Assembly: GCF_910591885.1 (NCBI RefSeq)
Contig: NC_063272.1
Location: forward strand, 12,412,364-12,476,363
DNA length: 64,000 nucleotides
Origin: Bombus terrestris
Lineage: Eukaryota; Arthropoda; Insecta; Hymenoptera; Apidae
Direction of reading: 5' to 3'
Both the position numbers and the translations under genes were made by a program. Positions 32,069 to 44,720 of the stretch are shown in pieces. The notes under the pieces are model-generated. The model had not been told where the DNA came from and did no database searches. It saw nothing but the letters and a program-made list of their open reading frames with translations. Within the stretch, counting starts at the first letter, position 1; every line of letters begins with the position of its first letter.

Positions 32069-35000
32069 TAATAAATAGTCTCCAACAGTGGCAGTCTTCC
32101 AATCGACCAAATCAAAACATTACGAACTATTACAAATTACCTTCGTGTTTCTCTCAATCGGAGGAAAAAGTACGAAACGATATTTTTCTAAATCATAGTA
32201 ACTGTCGTTTGTTCTTCAAGAATAACCGAATATGACAACCAGCGATGAAAGGATATCAGTCAACGAACAGAAGTACTTGGATCACCAATTCGTAAAGCAA
32301 GGAGTAATCGCGTGTTTCCAAACGGTTTGCCACGTCCTATGAAGGAAAGAGTTCGACAAAGTTTCGTTGGGTTAAGGTTGAACCACTCGTTCGATACACA
32401 TTTCGACTAACGTGGAAGGACAGATCGCGACTAGCAAATGTTCCGTTTTTCCCGGAAGGATTTACCGAAAGGAATTATCGTGGATCCGATGGATAAACAG
32501 ATTTTTCGGTCAAGCGCATTAGCCAGTTCTTGAAATGTCTCTTCCTAGCAGATTTATTCGATTCAGCCCGCATATGGCGCGACGCAGCTTTTTCTCCTAA
32601 TTTCTTGCATCATTTTGACCGACTTATTTTACGTGTTTTCGGATAATGGGGCTGCGCTAGATTTACGGCCCCTTCGAGGAGGCCGTAGAGCAAAAAGCGC
32701 CGACGCGATTTGTGGCTTTGCTCAAATTGGCTGTTTCTTGCGTAACGTGACGTTTCCGGGATGGAAAACTTTGTGAAACTCTTTCGAACGAAGTGGAACG
32801 CAGCAATGAGAAGATTTGTATGACTTTCTGGATTTTTCATGGTGTCGATGATGGTGATTGGGTTTCATAGATCTTTATGGCTTCATGGGAAATTTGAAGA
32901 CGGAAAAACGTATAGTGTCCATAATACAGAAATACGTACAAGATATTCAGAGTATGGTACAAAATATTCAAGATAAATACGATATAAGGTAAATACATAA
33001 TGAACGAAAATATATGCAACGACTATGTAACAATCGGCAATTTATTCACCCAATTATAGATGAAAAGAATGAAAAGCGATTAAAACCAATATTAGCTCGA
33101 TCTACGTTTCCGAAATAGTAATGGGAAATTTGTGAAAGACTCTATTTCAGACGTTTCGTTTAGTTGTATTTGCATTAGCTTGCAACATAAAGTTCAGACC
33201 GCGATTTGTGCTCGAAATGTTTTATTAAATCATACTTCCTGCAAACACAAAATAAACAGTACAATAAAACGCGTTACATACGTACTTTTTGACCAATCTA
33301 ACATTTCTTTCTTTTGACTTTGTTGCTTACAGACGCATCAATCAGTGTAACAGACTATTAGCAATTTATTTTATCATAAATGAATGTTAATATTAATTTG
33401 TGTATAAACTTACTCTGTTATATAAATTTTGGCAGTAGTAATATTTGATCAAGAATGTTTGAATTATCATTTTTAGGAAAGGGATCGATATTAAAATATG
33501 ATCTACCAGCAAAAAAGTTGTTGCAGTATAGAGTCTAGAAAATAATAATCTGTAGTAATTCTTAAGGACAAAAATATTAACGTTTAAACAATTCATCTAA
33601 TTATTTGTCAACCAATTATTTATACATGAAATTAGAAAATTACAAAACTACAAATTGCAAATGACAAACCTGTCACAGTCTAGACGAAATAGTCTGCAGT
33701 AATTCCTAAAATCTCAACACGATATTCATTGCAATATTTACTCCATTATTTAGAAAGAAAAAAAAAAAAACAAATTTGTACTTACCTAGTATTCTCGAAA
33801 GTACTTCATCAAACAAAGATCGAGAAAGACTTAACTGAGAAGGGAAAGCAATTACCGGAGTGAAATAGGAAGCGGGAGTAGCGTCGCCGTATACAAGAAA
33901 TCTGTTCTTCCGTTGAGCTCCTTTAGCGCGGTTAGTTTCCGTTCTTCAATTGACTTTTAGTCGTGTGTGTTTAACGAAACGGCAAACAGCTCTTAGCTCT
34001 GTTATTGTCGCAAACCTTCCTTGCGCGTCCTTGCATTAGGAGAACGATATTTTTTGGCGACATAGCGTATCGCAGGAACCGTGCGTGTATAACCCCATTA
34101 TCCTGCATATATTGTGTAATTATAACGTAAAGGTGGAAGTAATTTACGTGGTAGAGTAGTGGCGAAATAATATACTTGTTGCGCTGTTTGTTTTACGTAT
34201 ACGTGTTCAGCTGATCAATTTAACACACATTTAGTATCCAGTGTCGTAAAAAGTACTTTCATTTCGGTGCTTACGAATGAATGTTATTTCTCAATGGACG
34301 AATGTCGTGGACGAGATATTAAAATCTTAAGAGAAAAAAAAGGAAGATGGAAAAAGGAAGAAGATTATAATACTTTACGTTTACATTAGGATATACATAG
34401 TTTACGAAAGAATGTTTGTAATTAAGATGAGAGATAGAAATATGAACTTTGCAGATAATACTTGTTAATTGCGTTTTTTTAATTAATTTTTTGTTAGATA
34501 GGATCTTACGACAAATGTTGTCTTAAATATGTGTATACCATAATATGTACATATTATACAAAGGACGGATAAGCTTTTAATATGTTGCGAGTTGCTCGAG
34601 GATCTTTGAAAGCTTATATTACGTATGAAATATAATTTAAATTGAATATTGGATAGAAGTTATTTTAGAATTATGATGTAATAATTTTTTTGTTGTTTGA
34701 AACTTAATAACGAGTCAGGAAAAGCCTGGTCTATTAAAGTAGATATTTTTCTTCATAGATTATTTTGCATAAAAAAAGTACCAAAAGACGGTTTTACGAT
34801 TTTTTAAGATATTATCAGTACTGTAAGATATTATTCTCAATTTGAAATATTATTAACATGATACGATATCTTTTCAATCGTTTAATTATCCAGATATTAC
34901 TGTATCACTGTTGCTATTAATATAGCATTAATCTACAATCAGAGTAACAAGTTCATAATTAAAACGCGAATGAAACGAATTTCTGCGTGAAGAATTCTAA

Positions 35001-35982
35001 TTCTTAACCCATAGAAAATCAATGCTGAACGCTACTAATAATTCCTTATCGAATCGTCATAAATAATGTCAAATCGCATAATTTATTGTTGCTGATCTCC
35101 TCATTTCTTCATACTCATATCTGCCTTCGAATATCCTCTATTCACTTTTTTCTTCATAAAAATAAAACGTAAAATATAGAACATATATAGAGCAATAGAA
35201 TTAAGTACATAGAAATCAGATTATCAGTTAACACCAAAGTGTAACTTGAATGTTACTTCATCAAGCTTCCTTTGAAAATTTCCTCTCCAAACTTTTTTTT
35301 AACAACACAAACGAAAACAAATCAAATTCGATTGATTTATAGGTATACTTTTCGATGGTGTCAGAATTTCGCGACAGTGTGGTGTCGTGGAAGGCCAGCT
35401 TTCTAGCAATCCGTGTAAAGTTCTCGGTTGATTTCAAATATGTCGAGCGTAGCGGGATAGCAGAAAGCTTCTGACACGCGTGGCAAATCGAGTTAAAGGA
35501 CGGTTCGAGTCCCGTCAAGTTCTTTTTGGCACGTTTGCCAGAATCAGACGCGTTTCAGCTGAGATCGGATACACGTGGATCTCGCTCCAGAAATATTCCA
35601 TGACTTTCCACTTATACATCAGAATCTCGTAATGATATCATCGTTGCACTATTAACATTTCTGCGATTAATATTTTTCCTCTAACATACGGCATGTAGAA
35701 TTGTTCAAATACACGAGATGTTCAAACGTTAGGAATCCAAACTGAATACAACTTGATTTTAGAAAGTTGCCAAGTACTTGATCGTTGGAATATATTTTGA
35801 GTGAAATCGACTCGTTCAAGCGGATCAAAATTTGTTCAAACTCACACAAACGATCAAAATATGTTGCTCGATGTTTGAATTGCTTATCTTTTCGAGCTAT
35901 TTGAACGTCCCAAATGACAAAAATCTGATCGAGGAAGTCATACGATCGGATAATAGAATGAAACGATGATGGAGAATACAAA
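32069..35982. other. Long non-coding stretch, no gene recognised
   Basis: Positions up to 34470 recur at 61599-64000. A GC-richer patch at about 32580-32780 includes the inverted repeat CGGCCCC...GGCCG. Around 35501-35516 GACGGTTCGAGTCCCGTC resembles a tRNA T-arm followed by T5, but no A box or other arm could be fitted. No host exon recognised. Confidence 0.4.
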
Positions 35983-36042
35983 CGTATGTGGCGGCACTCG
36001 ACAAGCCAAATACCACCACTCGACACTAACTAGTGTAGAGCG

Positions 36043-36113
36043 ACGGCAGCGCAGTGGTTAAGTTGGTGTTAGGTTGCGAACGTTCGGAACCCGGGTTCGA
36101 ATCCCGGCGACCG
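36043..36113 (+). other. tRNA-like segment inside the family B LTR 1
   Basis: GGCAGCGCAGTGGTTAAG on the A-box side and GGGTTCGAATCCC on the B-box side, followed by CGGCGACCGG. The same block occurs at about 36757-36828 and, split by the LINE fragment, at 37479-37925. It could act as an internal polymerase III promoter within an LTR. Confidence 0.75.
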
Positions 36114-36257
36114 GAGTCCTAATTTACTCCCGCGCACCGAAAAACGGAGGAAAAATCAGCAGTACCCCGGCAGCGACATCTACAGCCCCCAGTGACAATT
36201 GCAGCGGACCAGGCCCAACTACTACAACTATAACTCACTCACGGCCACCCTCAACAT

Positions 36258-36274
36258 TGGTGACCCCGACGTGA
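36258..36274 (+). other. Primer-binding site for tRNA-Trp, first internal region
   Basis: TGGTGACCCCGACGTGA, one base after the LTR end CAACA. An identical site is at 36973-36989. Confidence 0.85.
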
Positions 36275-36533
36275 TCGACAGCAAAAACTGAGGTGCGACC
36301 GTGATAGCACTACTGAGAGCTTTCATCATCGCGAATCTAGACCTGTGGTAAGCTGGACCCTACCGCTACGACGAACACGGGACGCAAAAAGCTACTTTTA
36401 CAGCGAACCTCGACACCTCCTCACCTCCGATCGCGCGCAAAAGCAGGTGACAGGATACGAGACGATGACCAAGCCAGGAGTGATGTAGCCATCGCAAAGT
36501 TCATGGGCATCACCACCAGCACGTCATACTAAA

Positions 36534-36776
36534 ATGAGGAACAGAGGCTCCCACACTCGTACGCAGAACGCCCGCACCGTATTGACAGGTATCCACCGCC
36601 ACATTGAAGACTTCGCGCAACATCCGCACGAATTGGACGACAGTCGGCTGACGTTTTATTACACTAAGATTCTAACGCTATCACTGGTAAGGGGGTACTG
36701 TGGCGGCACTCGACAAGCCAAATACCACCACCACTCGACACTAACTAGTGTAGAGCGACGGCAGCGCAGTGGTTAA
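36534..36776 (+). other. Small conserved open frame in the family B internal region
   Basis: About 80 codons from ATG at 36534, running through the purine tract into the next LTR. Equivalents are at 37249, 31516 (minus) and 61046 (minus). They differ by a few residues and by one in-frame 3-base insertion (Ser duplicated at 37249 onward). The segment LTGIHRHIEDFAQHP with a following YYTKILTL could be a remnant of a gag N-terminus. This is an inference and the frame may not be translated. Confidence 0.35.
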
Positions 36777-37493
36777 GTTGGTGTTAGGTTGCGAACGTTC
36801 GGAACCCGGGTTCGAATCCCGGCGACCGGAGTCCTAATTTACTCCCACGCACCGAAAATCGGAGGAAAAATCAGCAGTACCCCGGCAGCGACATCTACAG
36901 CCCCCAGTGACAATTGCAGCGGACCAGGCCCAACTACTACAACTATAACTCACTCACGGCCACCCTCAACATTGGTGACCCCGACGTGATCGACAGCAAA
37001 AACTGAGGTGTGACCGTGATAGCACTACTGAGAGCTTTCATCATCGCGAATCTAGACCTGTGGTAAGCCGGACCCTACCGCTACGACGAACACGGGATGT
37101 GAAAAGCTACTTTTACAGCGAACCTCGACACCTCCTCACCTCCGATCGCGCGCAAAAGCAGGTGACAGGATACGAGACGATGACCAAGCCAGGAGTGATG
37201 TAGCCATCGCAAAGTTCATGGGCATCACCACCAGCACGTCATACTAAAATGAGGAACAGAGGCTCCTCCCACACTCGTACGCAGAACGCCCGCACCGTAT
37301 TGACAGGTATCCACCGCCACATTGAAGACTTCGCGCAACATCCGCACGAATTGGACGACAGTCGGCTGACGCTTTATTACACTAAGATTCTAACGCTATC
37401 ACTGGTAAGGGGGTACTGTGGCGGCACTCGACAAGCCAAATACCACCACCACTCGACACTAACTAGTGTAGGACGACGGCAGCGCAGTGGTTA

Positions 37494-37839
37494 CCCCTCC
37501 CCACCCCTCCCAGTCCATCCCCTCCCAGCCCCTCCCTAATAGGCTAGCGAACTGTCCTGTTTTTGCGTCCAGGCTTTCAGGACATAAATTAAAATATCGT
37601 ACATAAGCACAGCGCAACAGCGGCTTAATTTTATTTTATTTAACAATAATAATCTTAAAAAAAAAAAAAAATAGAAAAGAATGTAGTAATGCATGGCTAC
37701 GTCGTACCGCCGCGTATCGGTACTCTTGCCTGTACCACCCTACAATTAGAATTCAGCGTTTATTCTGGAAAAAAAATGATGTAAAAAAATATGTAAATAA
37801 CCTGGAACAAATAAACAGAGATAAAAAAAAAAAAAAAAA
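37494..37839 (+). mobile_element. 5'-truncated LINE 3' end (same family as 11188-16788)
   Basis: A 346-bp 3' UTR fragment with poly(A), inserted in the third LTR. It is flanked by a perfect 15-bp target duplication, GCAGCGCAGTGGTTA, at 37479-37493 and 37840-37854. The target is the A-box side of the tRNA-like segment. Confidence 0.95.
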
Positions 37840-38054
37840 GCAGCGCAGTGGTTAAGTTGGTGTTAGATTGCGAACGTTCGGAACCCGGGTTCGAATCCCG
37901 GCGACCGGAGTCCGAATTTACTCCCACGCACCGAAAAACGGAGGAAAAATCAGCAGTACCCCGGCAGCGACATCTACAGCCCCCAGTGACAATTGCAGCG
38001 GACCAGGCCCAACTACTACAACTATAACTCACTCACGGCCACCCTCAACACGTA

Positions 38055-40172
38055 TACAGATCGAAATGACAGTACTTTTTAAAGGATTGACACACATAAG
38101 GTGATATGTATAGCGGACTTCTTTTTAAGCGTGCAATTCGTTGGCCAAATGAGACTTAACGCGGTGTGATTATGCAATCGTTTTATTTTCCCCCTGTTGA
38201 CTGTTGATTGTATGTATGATAATTTATCGTTTGTGCGAGTGCATTACTTTATACGACGTAGGAGAAGATTAGCGATAACAAGAAGAATAACGTGTCGTCG
38301 ATATAATAGAAATACGTAAATAGAATGCTTCATAAGACTTAGATATTATTATATACGCATCGTTCGATCCGTTTGTGTTCCTGCACGATGTAGATTTTGG
38401 AGAAATATCGAAGAAATCGATTTTCTTATCGAGTTTCCTTCGTTCCGTATATTTCGTTCGACCGAATTTTGATTTTACTCGTTGCACATTTAAATCCCTT
38501 TCGATGTGTGAATGTATCCATGAAATTAATTAAATCTTAGTTAATTAAATTAATTACATAATAATTGAAATTAATAAAAAATTTGCCATTTTCGAATGGT
38601 AAAAATTTTGAGATGTTATTATAATTGTAGAAATTGATTTATGATGGTCAGATGTAGAAAAAAATCGATGTTAAAAGTAACATTGTTTTTATGTAAAATA
38701 GTACATGATTTCATTATTGATAAGTATCCATCATTTTATCACACGTTATAGGAAAACGTAATGAATAGAATAAGTATGGAAGTATTGATGCAAATGTATG
38801 AATTTATTACTTTTCTTTAGAATACTTTCTCTCACAATCAGAAAGTTATAAATGTTATATTTTATTCTGGAATGCATTATAATAATATCAAGATCAACAG
38901 TTGTACACCTCAAGTGTATGTAGTATGTACATGAAATTTATATTCACATGTAGATTGTGTAGATTGAACATTAAATCGTTTCAATTTTTAATAACAAGCA
39001 GTGTAACGATAAATCAGATTTTATTGCAAAGTATCAATTTAAATATTATTTAGATACACAATTATCAGAATTTTGACAAAAGTTAGTGAATATTACGAAA
39101 GCATGTCAGTGCAATTTTTCTATGCTATTATCGTGCACATCGATTTCTTTTACTTTCAATCAGCATCTACATTTAGCTCGAAGGCAAGTGGATAAGTGAC
39201 CGCGCATATATTTCTAGACACATATGTTATGTATATGTACTTGTACAAGATGAATGTAAGTATTATTACGCGATAACGATTCTGTAAAACGCAATGCGAT
39301 TTACCCAATTACCCTGTTGGTTATGCGATCTTTTATAAACTTTAATTTACATAGATAGGTAACGTGAAGCACAGAAAGTGCCAGTCGTACGAGATTTGTC
39401 GCATTTAAGAGGATGTTACCGTAGTGATGCACTTGAAAACTCAGCTCGAAGAAGCAATAAGCCAGGATACATTTATTTCTTTTAACGATTTCTTTTAACG
39501 CGACCTAGCTTTCTAAAGATTTATCATTAAGTAAAGACCAATGGGAAATTGTACATTTTATATAGTTGGAAAGTTTATGTCGATCAATTTTTAATTGCCT
39601 TCGTTTCATTACTTTATTTTTATTATGAAACATTATACGTAATTCGTTTACCGATATCGGAATATTATTAAATGAGATTTATAATATTTGAATAGGTTTA
39701 TTATTTTGTAATTTTTAGAGATAAATTTTATTTTTGATTTATCTTTGCACGCATAATGATTTTTTTTTTTTTTTTTGTATAATTGATTATAATATGTTGC
39801 ATAGTAGTACTATTTCTTACTACGAATACTTTGCCACGTTTATCGAGTCACGAGTTTTAGATTTGTATACAGGTTTGCGTGCATGTTGCAAACGACAGCG
39901 TTCGATAAAAATGTTCAGTCAAATGAAATGGTCATTATTGTATGATCGTTAAATGAATAGAATGTACATATCTGCAAAAAATAACAGAACAAATTGGAAA
40001 TGACAAATTGGAAACGTCAATCATTCACGAATAAAGTTCCAAAAATATTTGCGAATATTTTTAGAAAGCTATTGCATACAAATTGTTCTATTGTAAAGAA
40101 CGATATTTCCATAAAATTCTTTTTAGCATTAAGGTATCAGTTTGTTTTTCCAAGCAAGTTTATTATCGCTAA
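38055..40172. other. AT-rich non-coding stretch up to the duplication start
   Basis: No gene recognised. It contains a T15-type homopolymer at about 39762-39776. The sequence just before 40173 corresponds to DNA left of the window, so the true left edge of the duplication may lie inside this stretch. Confidence 0.4.
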
Positions 40173-43100
40173 AGAAGATGTAATAAACTATATTTTGCGT
40201 TCTTTATGGAACAGTGGCAGAATAAAGCTGTCGAAAAAGCGGAAATGAAAATGAAAATCAGAAAATCGACAAAAATGAATCTATCGTGCTTTCCTTTTCT
40301 GATCTTCGTGTGCAAATCACAAAGCTGTCGAATAAGTATCATTCGAATATTTATGAATAAAAAATTATAATAACCGTAATCACGATATTTGAATGGATAA
40401 AATTCGGCGCCGTTAAAACATCGAAAGTCAGACATTGCAATAACACGATATTTGAATCGATGGAATTTTGCATTGAAAATTGTTATTAACTAAATAATAC
40501 AAAATAATCAATTGCAGTAAAGTCAATATTCTATCAGAATAGAAAATACAGGCGACCATTGCGTGCACACTAAAAGTATCGATCGAGTTACATTAGTCTG
40601 AAATATTTGCTCGGGGAACAGTGTAATCAATGCAAAGTAACGTAAGTTCCATTCATTTGACTCAACATGAGGCGCGAATCTAAAGCAGAATCGTGCGAAT
40701 TTGTTCTGGCTGGTTGAAACAATATGGTTCGGATTTAAAGATAAAAGAAGAAGACGGGAAAAAGGAAAAAATAAACACGAGGTGAATTGTACATTCAGGG
40801 GAAAATAGTACGAAAGCACGCGCATAGAATCTATTGTACATTCGTGTGTGTGAAGCACGAAAACGCTCGAGACCGAGATAATTTCGTTTTTTAGGGAACA
40901 GAATCGCGGATCAAAGTTTACAAGAATTTACTGATTAACCTCCTGAAATACGTTTTTTCCAGACGTATACGAACAACTTATTACTGTTTTATAACGTGTA
41001 GGGGATGACAAAGGTGATAGCGTAGCGGATGAAACAGGTGCGTGTACCAACGATGCCTCATTGTACGCAGATAGAGTCATTCGCTGTTAAAGTATAGTCG
41101 ACACTTTATGTTCATTTCGAGAGAAATATTTCCCTGCAGTACACTGTACGTTTATATTTCCGCTGAACGCTGAATAAATTATTATTTTCTATGCTACAAC
41201 AAACGACCTTTGAATTTTATTGGAACACCTGCTGCGTAACAAAATTGAGAAAAATGTCGAACAATTTTCGTTGGAAATTGCTTGTTATTTATAAGATGGT
41301 ATAAATTGAAAAATTCTACCTCACAAATAGATTTGAAATATTTGACGGAAATTATTTGTTGAAAATAAAAAATTTGAAGCGATGGTATACAGAAACTAGG
41401 AATAATAAATATAAATAATATAAATAACATGGCACTTGAAAACGGACAAAATAATAATGAGTCAATCGTAATTCGAGATATTCAGATTGACACAACTGAT
41501 TGCACTGTGGACTGCAATTGTTCGATATTTTCATGTAATTTAAAATGTTCCTTGCCTCGGTAGGATATTCCAGAGCTGAGTAAACGAGAAATGCGGAAAT
41601 CACAGAGAAATCTTATATCCGCGCGCAACATCGATTCGTTTACCATAAGAAAGAAAGGGACTTGTGTCAACGAGGAAATAGTATCCTTTCTTATTTCGAC
41701 CATGAAAGTGTTATTGTTCCAATTTTTATTATTTCAACCCACGTCAATCTGTCTTGACTTGTATATACTACTTGAATATACTAAGTGAGAATTGCAGTTA
41801 CTATTAAAATGGTTGGCTCATACTTGTATTTTCCAAAGAAGCTTTGTTTTCATCAGATTTTACATTTCACTTTCATAGTATGAAATTTTTGTAGCCATAC
41901 AAACGTACTTTCAAATAATAAGATGTTTAATCGGACCTCATAATTAGATTTCGGTTTTTTACGCGTTTAATTTAAATTCCAAAGCGCTAAATTGCGCAAG
42001 ATGCACACAATATGCAAAAATATATAAAATATCTGAAACATAGTGCTCTCTAGGTATAACAATCCACAGTATATATATTCCTTTTCAAGCAAAACAATAT
42101 TTTACCAAGATCCTACTTCTTTAATTACATTCTCAAAAATATTAGTTTGCATAAAAATACACAGTCTGCTAATATGATACAATAGCATACCGTTACTTTC
42201 CACTGTGATTCACATTCTACATCTGACGTGATAAATTTTACCAATCCAAATCCAAAGACAAACAGAAATGAATTTCTCTTCGGAAAATGACTCGCCGGCG
42301 ACGTTATGACGAAATACATCTTACGATTCACCTTAAAATTCCAAGCTCGCAATGGAAACGCGCCATAGAGAATCCAACCGACTGACGATCGCACGTTGCG
42401 TTGTCTCGCGCATACCTGGCACCTGGTACGAGGACGGGAGCGTGCGGTCGAATGATATTCGTGACACACCCCACGTGTTGGCATTCCCGCAACCTATTCA
42501 TTCGATCCCGCGGGATTTATTTTAAGATCGGCATGACGGCGGCGTGGGTTTACACGCTGCTGCCGCGACGCAGCCGTGCGGCCGCTTCAGTGAATCCGCG
42601 GCTGGCTCGTACGCGAGTCACAAGAGGATCGAGCACGCGATGTCTCAGCCGAGATAACGATCGATCGATCGATCCAACGAACGAACTTGCAACCACGAGT
42701 GCAACCTGTCGCGGGCCGTACGCTATCCTCGCGTTCACGCAATAGTAATTCCACGCACGATTCCCGATTTCGCGCCTGCCTTCATACAAAGTAGAACTCT
42801 ATTTAATATATCTATACCTCTTGTGGTATAAATAGAATGGCTACAAAAAGTATTGGCAAGCGACATTATTTTTGCAAACGAAGCGTCTTCTTTCATCAGA
42901 TTTCGTACAGTTCATTTTCGTAGTAGATATCAAATTTTTATAGTAACATGAGAAGTACCACCGAATGATACGAAATTTAATATACTCGAATCTGATTGAT
43001 TATCGTTTATTAATTATCAGTTATTTATTAATTACTATGTAAATGCTGAAATAAATACAACGGTGTGCCAGTATTTTTTGTAGCTCCTAACTAACTATAC

Positions 43101-44716
43101 TGTATTACTTGTTTGAAGGAGACGTTTATGGGGAATTAGATTGTAATTGGTATGACAGATGTTTTGTCGTTTACTAGGTCGTTCAAGAGGCTTGTATTAC
43201 GATGTATTCCTTTCACTGTATACTGTATACTCTTTACGTGCGAATGACCTGGATATTAAATAGGTTAAAATGTGTCCGTAATTGTCTTGAAGCATGTGAC
43301 TGTCGCGTAAAATAAGAAAGGGGTAGCTCAGACGAAGAGAAAAATAAAATGTAGAAAAATACAAAAGAGAATTTATATCTTGAACTCTGAGTTTACACCG
43401 ACTACGATTTGATTCTGAGCTCCAGCCGTGACTTTCCAAGACTGAAGCTCTTACAATTTGACTTTCGGTGGGATCTGTTCATTTTTTCTTCGTCTCCCCT
43501 CAATATCCCCACTACGCTGTAGGCGTACGTGACCGCGGCCACGCTTCTAGAACATTCGGTGGAAAGACCGTTGGGATATCGATGACTCACTAGGCACTTC
43601 GGCGATATACATTGTCGCCAAGGCCGCCACATCTTTATCTTCATCATCGGTCCATCGGATTTGAAGTATGCCGATCGTAACACATGCAACGTAAGTGTAT
43701 CGCAGAGTTGGAATTTTTCAAGCAACTACACACGTAGCGGTTCTAATCATTGCAAGTAAATTGCTGCTATCCGAGCTGGTTCTTGCAATCCTGTATCAAA
43801 GCCTCTTCCGTACGATAAGGAGGGATTAACGAGAATCCCTTGTGGGCTTCTCCCTTTAATCAAAACACGCATCGTATCAACGAGGGTATAGATCGTACAC
43901 GATGTATGTTCACGGTACGTGCACGCAAACCAAACTCAGACCAAAATGTTCGGCTAAAAGAGGCGCAGAAATGGAAACAAGAAGCTTGATTCAACGTGGA
44001 AACGTGCATTGGGATGCAATTACTTTGTAATTTTTCTCAATAATATCTTGTTAAGTAGATTCGTTCTTTTGACAGATTTTATTTTACGGTTTCTGCGTCC
44101 GCAGAACAGATGGTATACGTATATGTTTTAAAATTGAGGGAGAAAAACGTGAATCTTGTTTGATGAGATATTTAAAATTAAAAAGTTAATGAACATCTTT
44201 TGTGTACTTTATCTTCTGTATATTTATGTGTTATATTACTGTAAAATAATTTTATATAAAAGTACAAAGTATATGTTTATTTTTATTTTAGCTTCTACAT
44301 ATTGAGAAACTGAGGATCTTTGTGCAAAGTTAAACATTTGTTATACCGTTTAGGGGGTGAAGCGAATCTCTATTTAAATTTCATTTCATCGTTCTCGTAA
44401 AAATGTCATTTGCAGAAATATCCACAATTTAAATATTAATTATTTTTACCCATAAAATACATAATCATGTGTTTAACTTCTGACTAGGTATAGGTTTAAT
44501 GATTGAACATTTTATTGCTTGCAAATTGAAATAAATTTAATACAAGTAAAATATATTTGTCAAATAGCAAAATAGTTGTTTCTTCATTTCATTTACCTAT
44601 AAAAGAGTAGAATCTTCTAAATTTATAAAACTATCAATCATTAGAGGAATGCTATTAAAAATTCTTAGTTTCTTATCAATCAGTAAATTAATTGGTTTAT
44701 TAAGATAACTTTTATA
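40173..44716. other. Copy 2 of the 1-4827 non-coding region
   Basis: Matches copy 1 with three indels (about +95 near 40314, net +50 near 42166, -428 at 43273). The GC-rich island is at about 42367-42777. Substitutions are dense up to about 43270 and almost absent after it. Confidence 0.8.
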
Positions 44717-44720
44717 CATA

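Larger units (their letters stand above)
1..34470. repeat. Large segmental duplication, copy 1 (matches 40173-64000)
   Basis: Position 1 matches 40173 and 34470 matches 64000, so both ends may extend beyond the window. The offset is 40172 at the start, shifts at three indels to 39889, and is exactly 29530 from about 17342 onward, with no indel over more than 17 kb. The 1-2950 part differs from copy 2 by roughly 1-2% by eye. The 3383-5660 part and the part after 17342 look almost or completely identical. Copy 1 carries about 10.4 kb not found in copy 2 (second composite repeat, second exon copy and LINE). It may be a real tandem duplication, or two haplotypes joined by the assembler; the sequence alone does not decide this. 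Confidence 0.93.
35987..38050 (+). mobile_element. Three-LTR tandem of the family B miniature LTR element
   Basis: Order: LTR (35987-36256), internal (36257-36698), LTR (36699-36971), internal (36972-37416), LTR (37417-38050, interrupted by a LINE fragment). One target duplication, CGTA, flanks the whole set at 35983-35986 and 38051-38054, so it inserted as a single element or grew by unequal LTR recombination after insertion. Each internal region starts with the tRNA-Trp primer site (36258-36274 and 36973-36989) and ends with a purine tract GGTAAGGGGGTAC before the next LTR. Family relations as for 31079-32064. Confidence 0.92.

Noticed and set aside
35461..35530. Possible tRNA gene (GGTTCGAGTCC with a T run after it)
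   Set aside because: Only a T-arm-like hairpin can be drawn. No A box, anticodon arm or acceptor stem fits.
36043..36113. Functional tRNA gene at the B-box match
   Set aside because: No acceptor stem pairing or anticodon arm, and it repeats in every family B LTR, so it is part of a mobile element.
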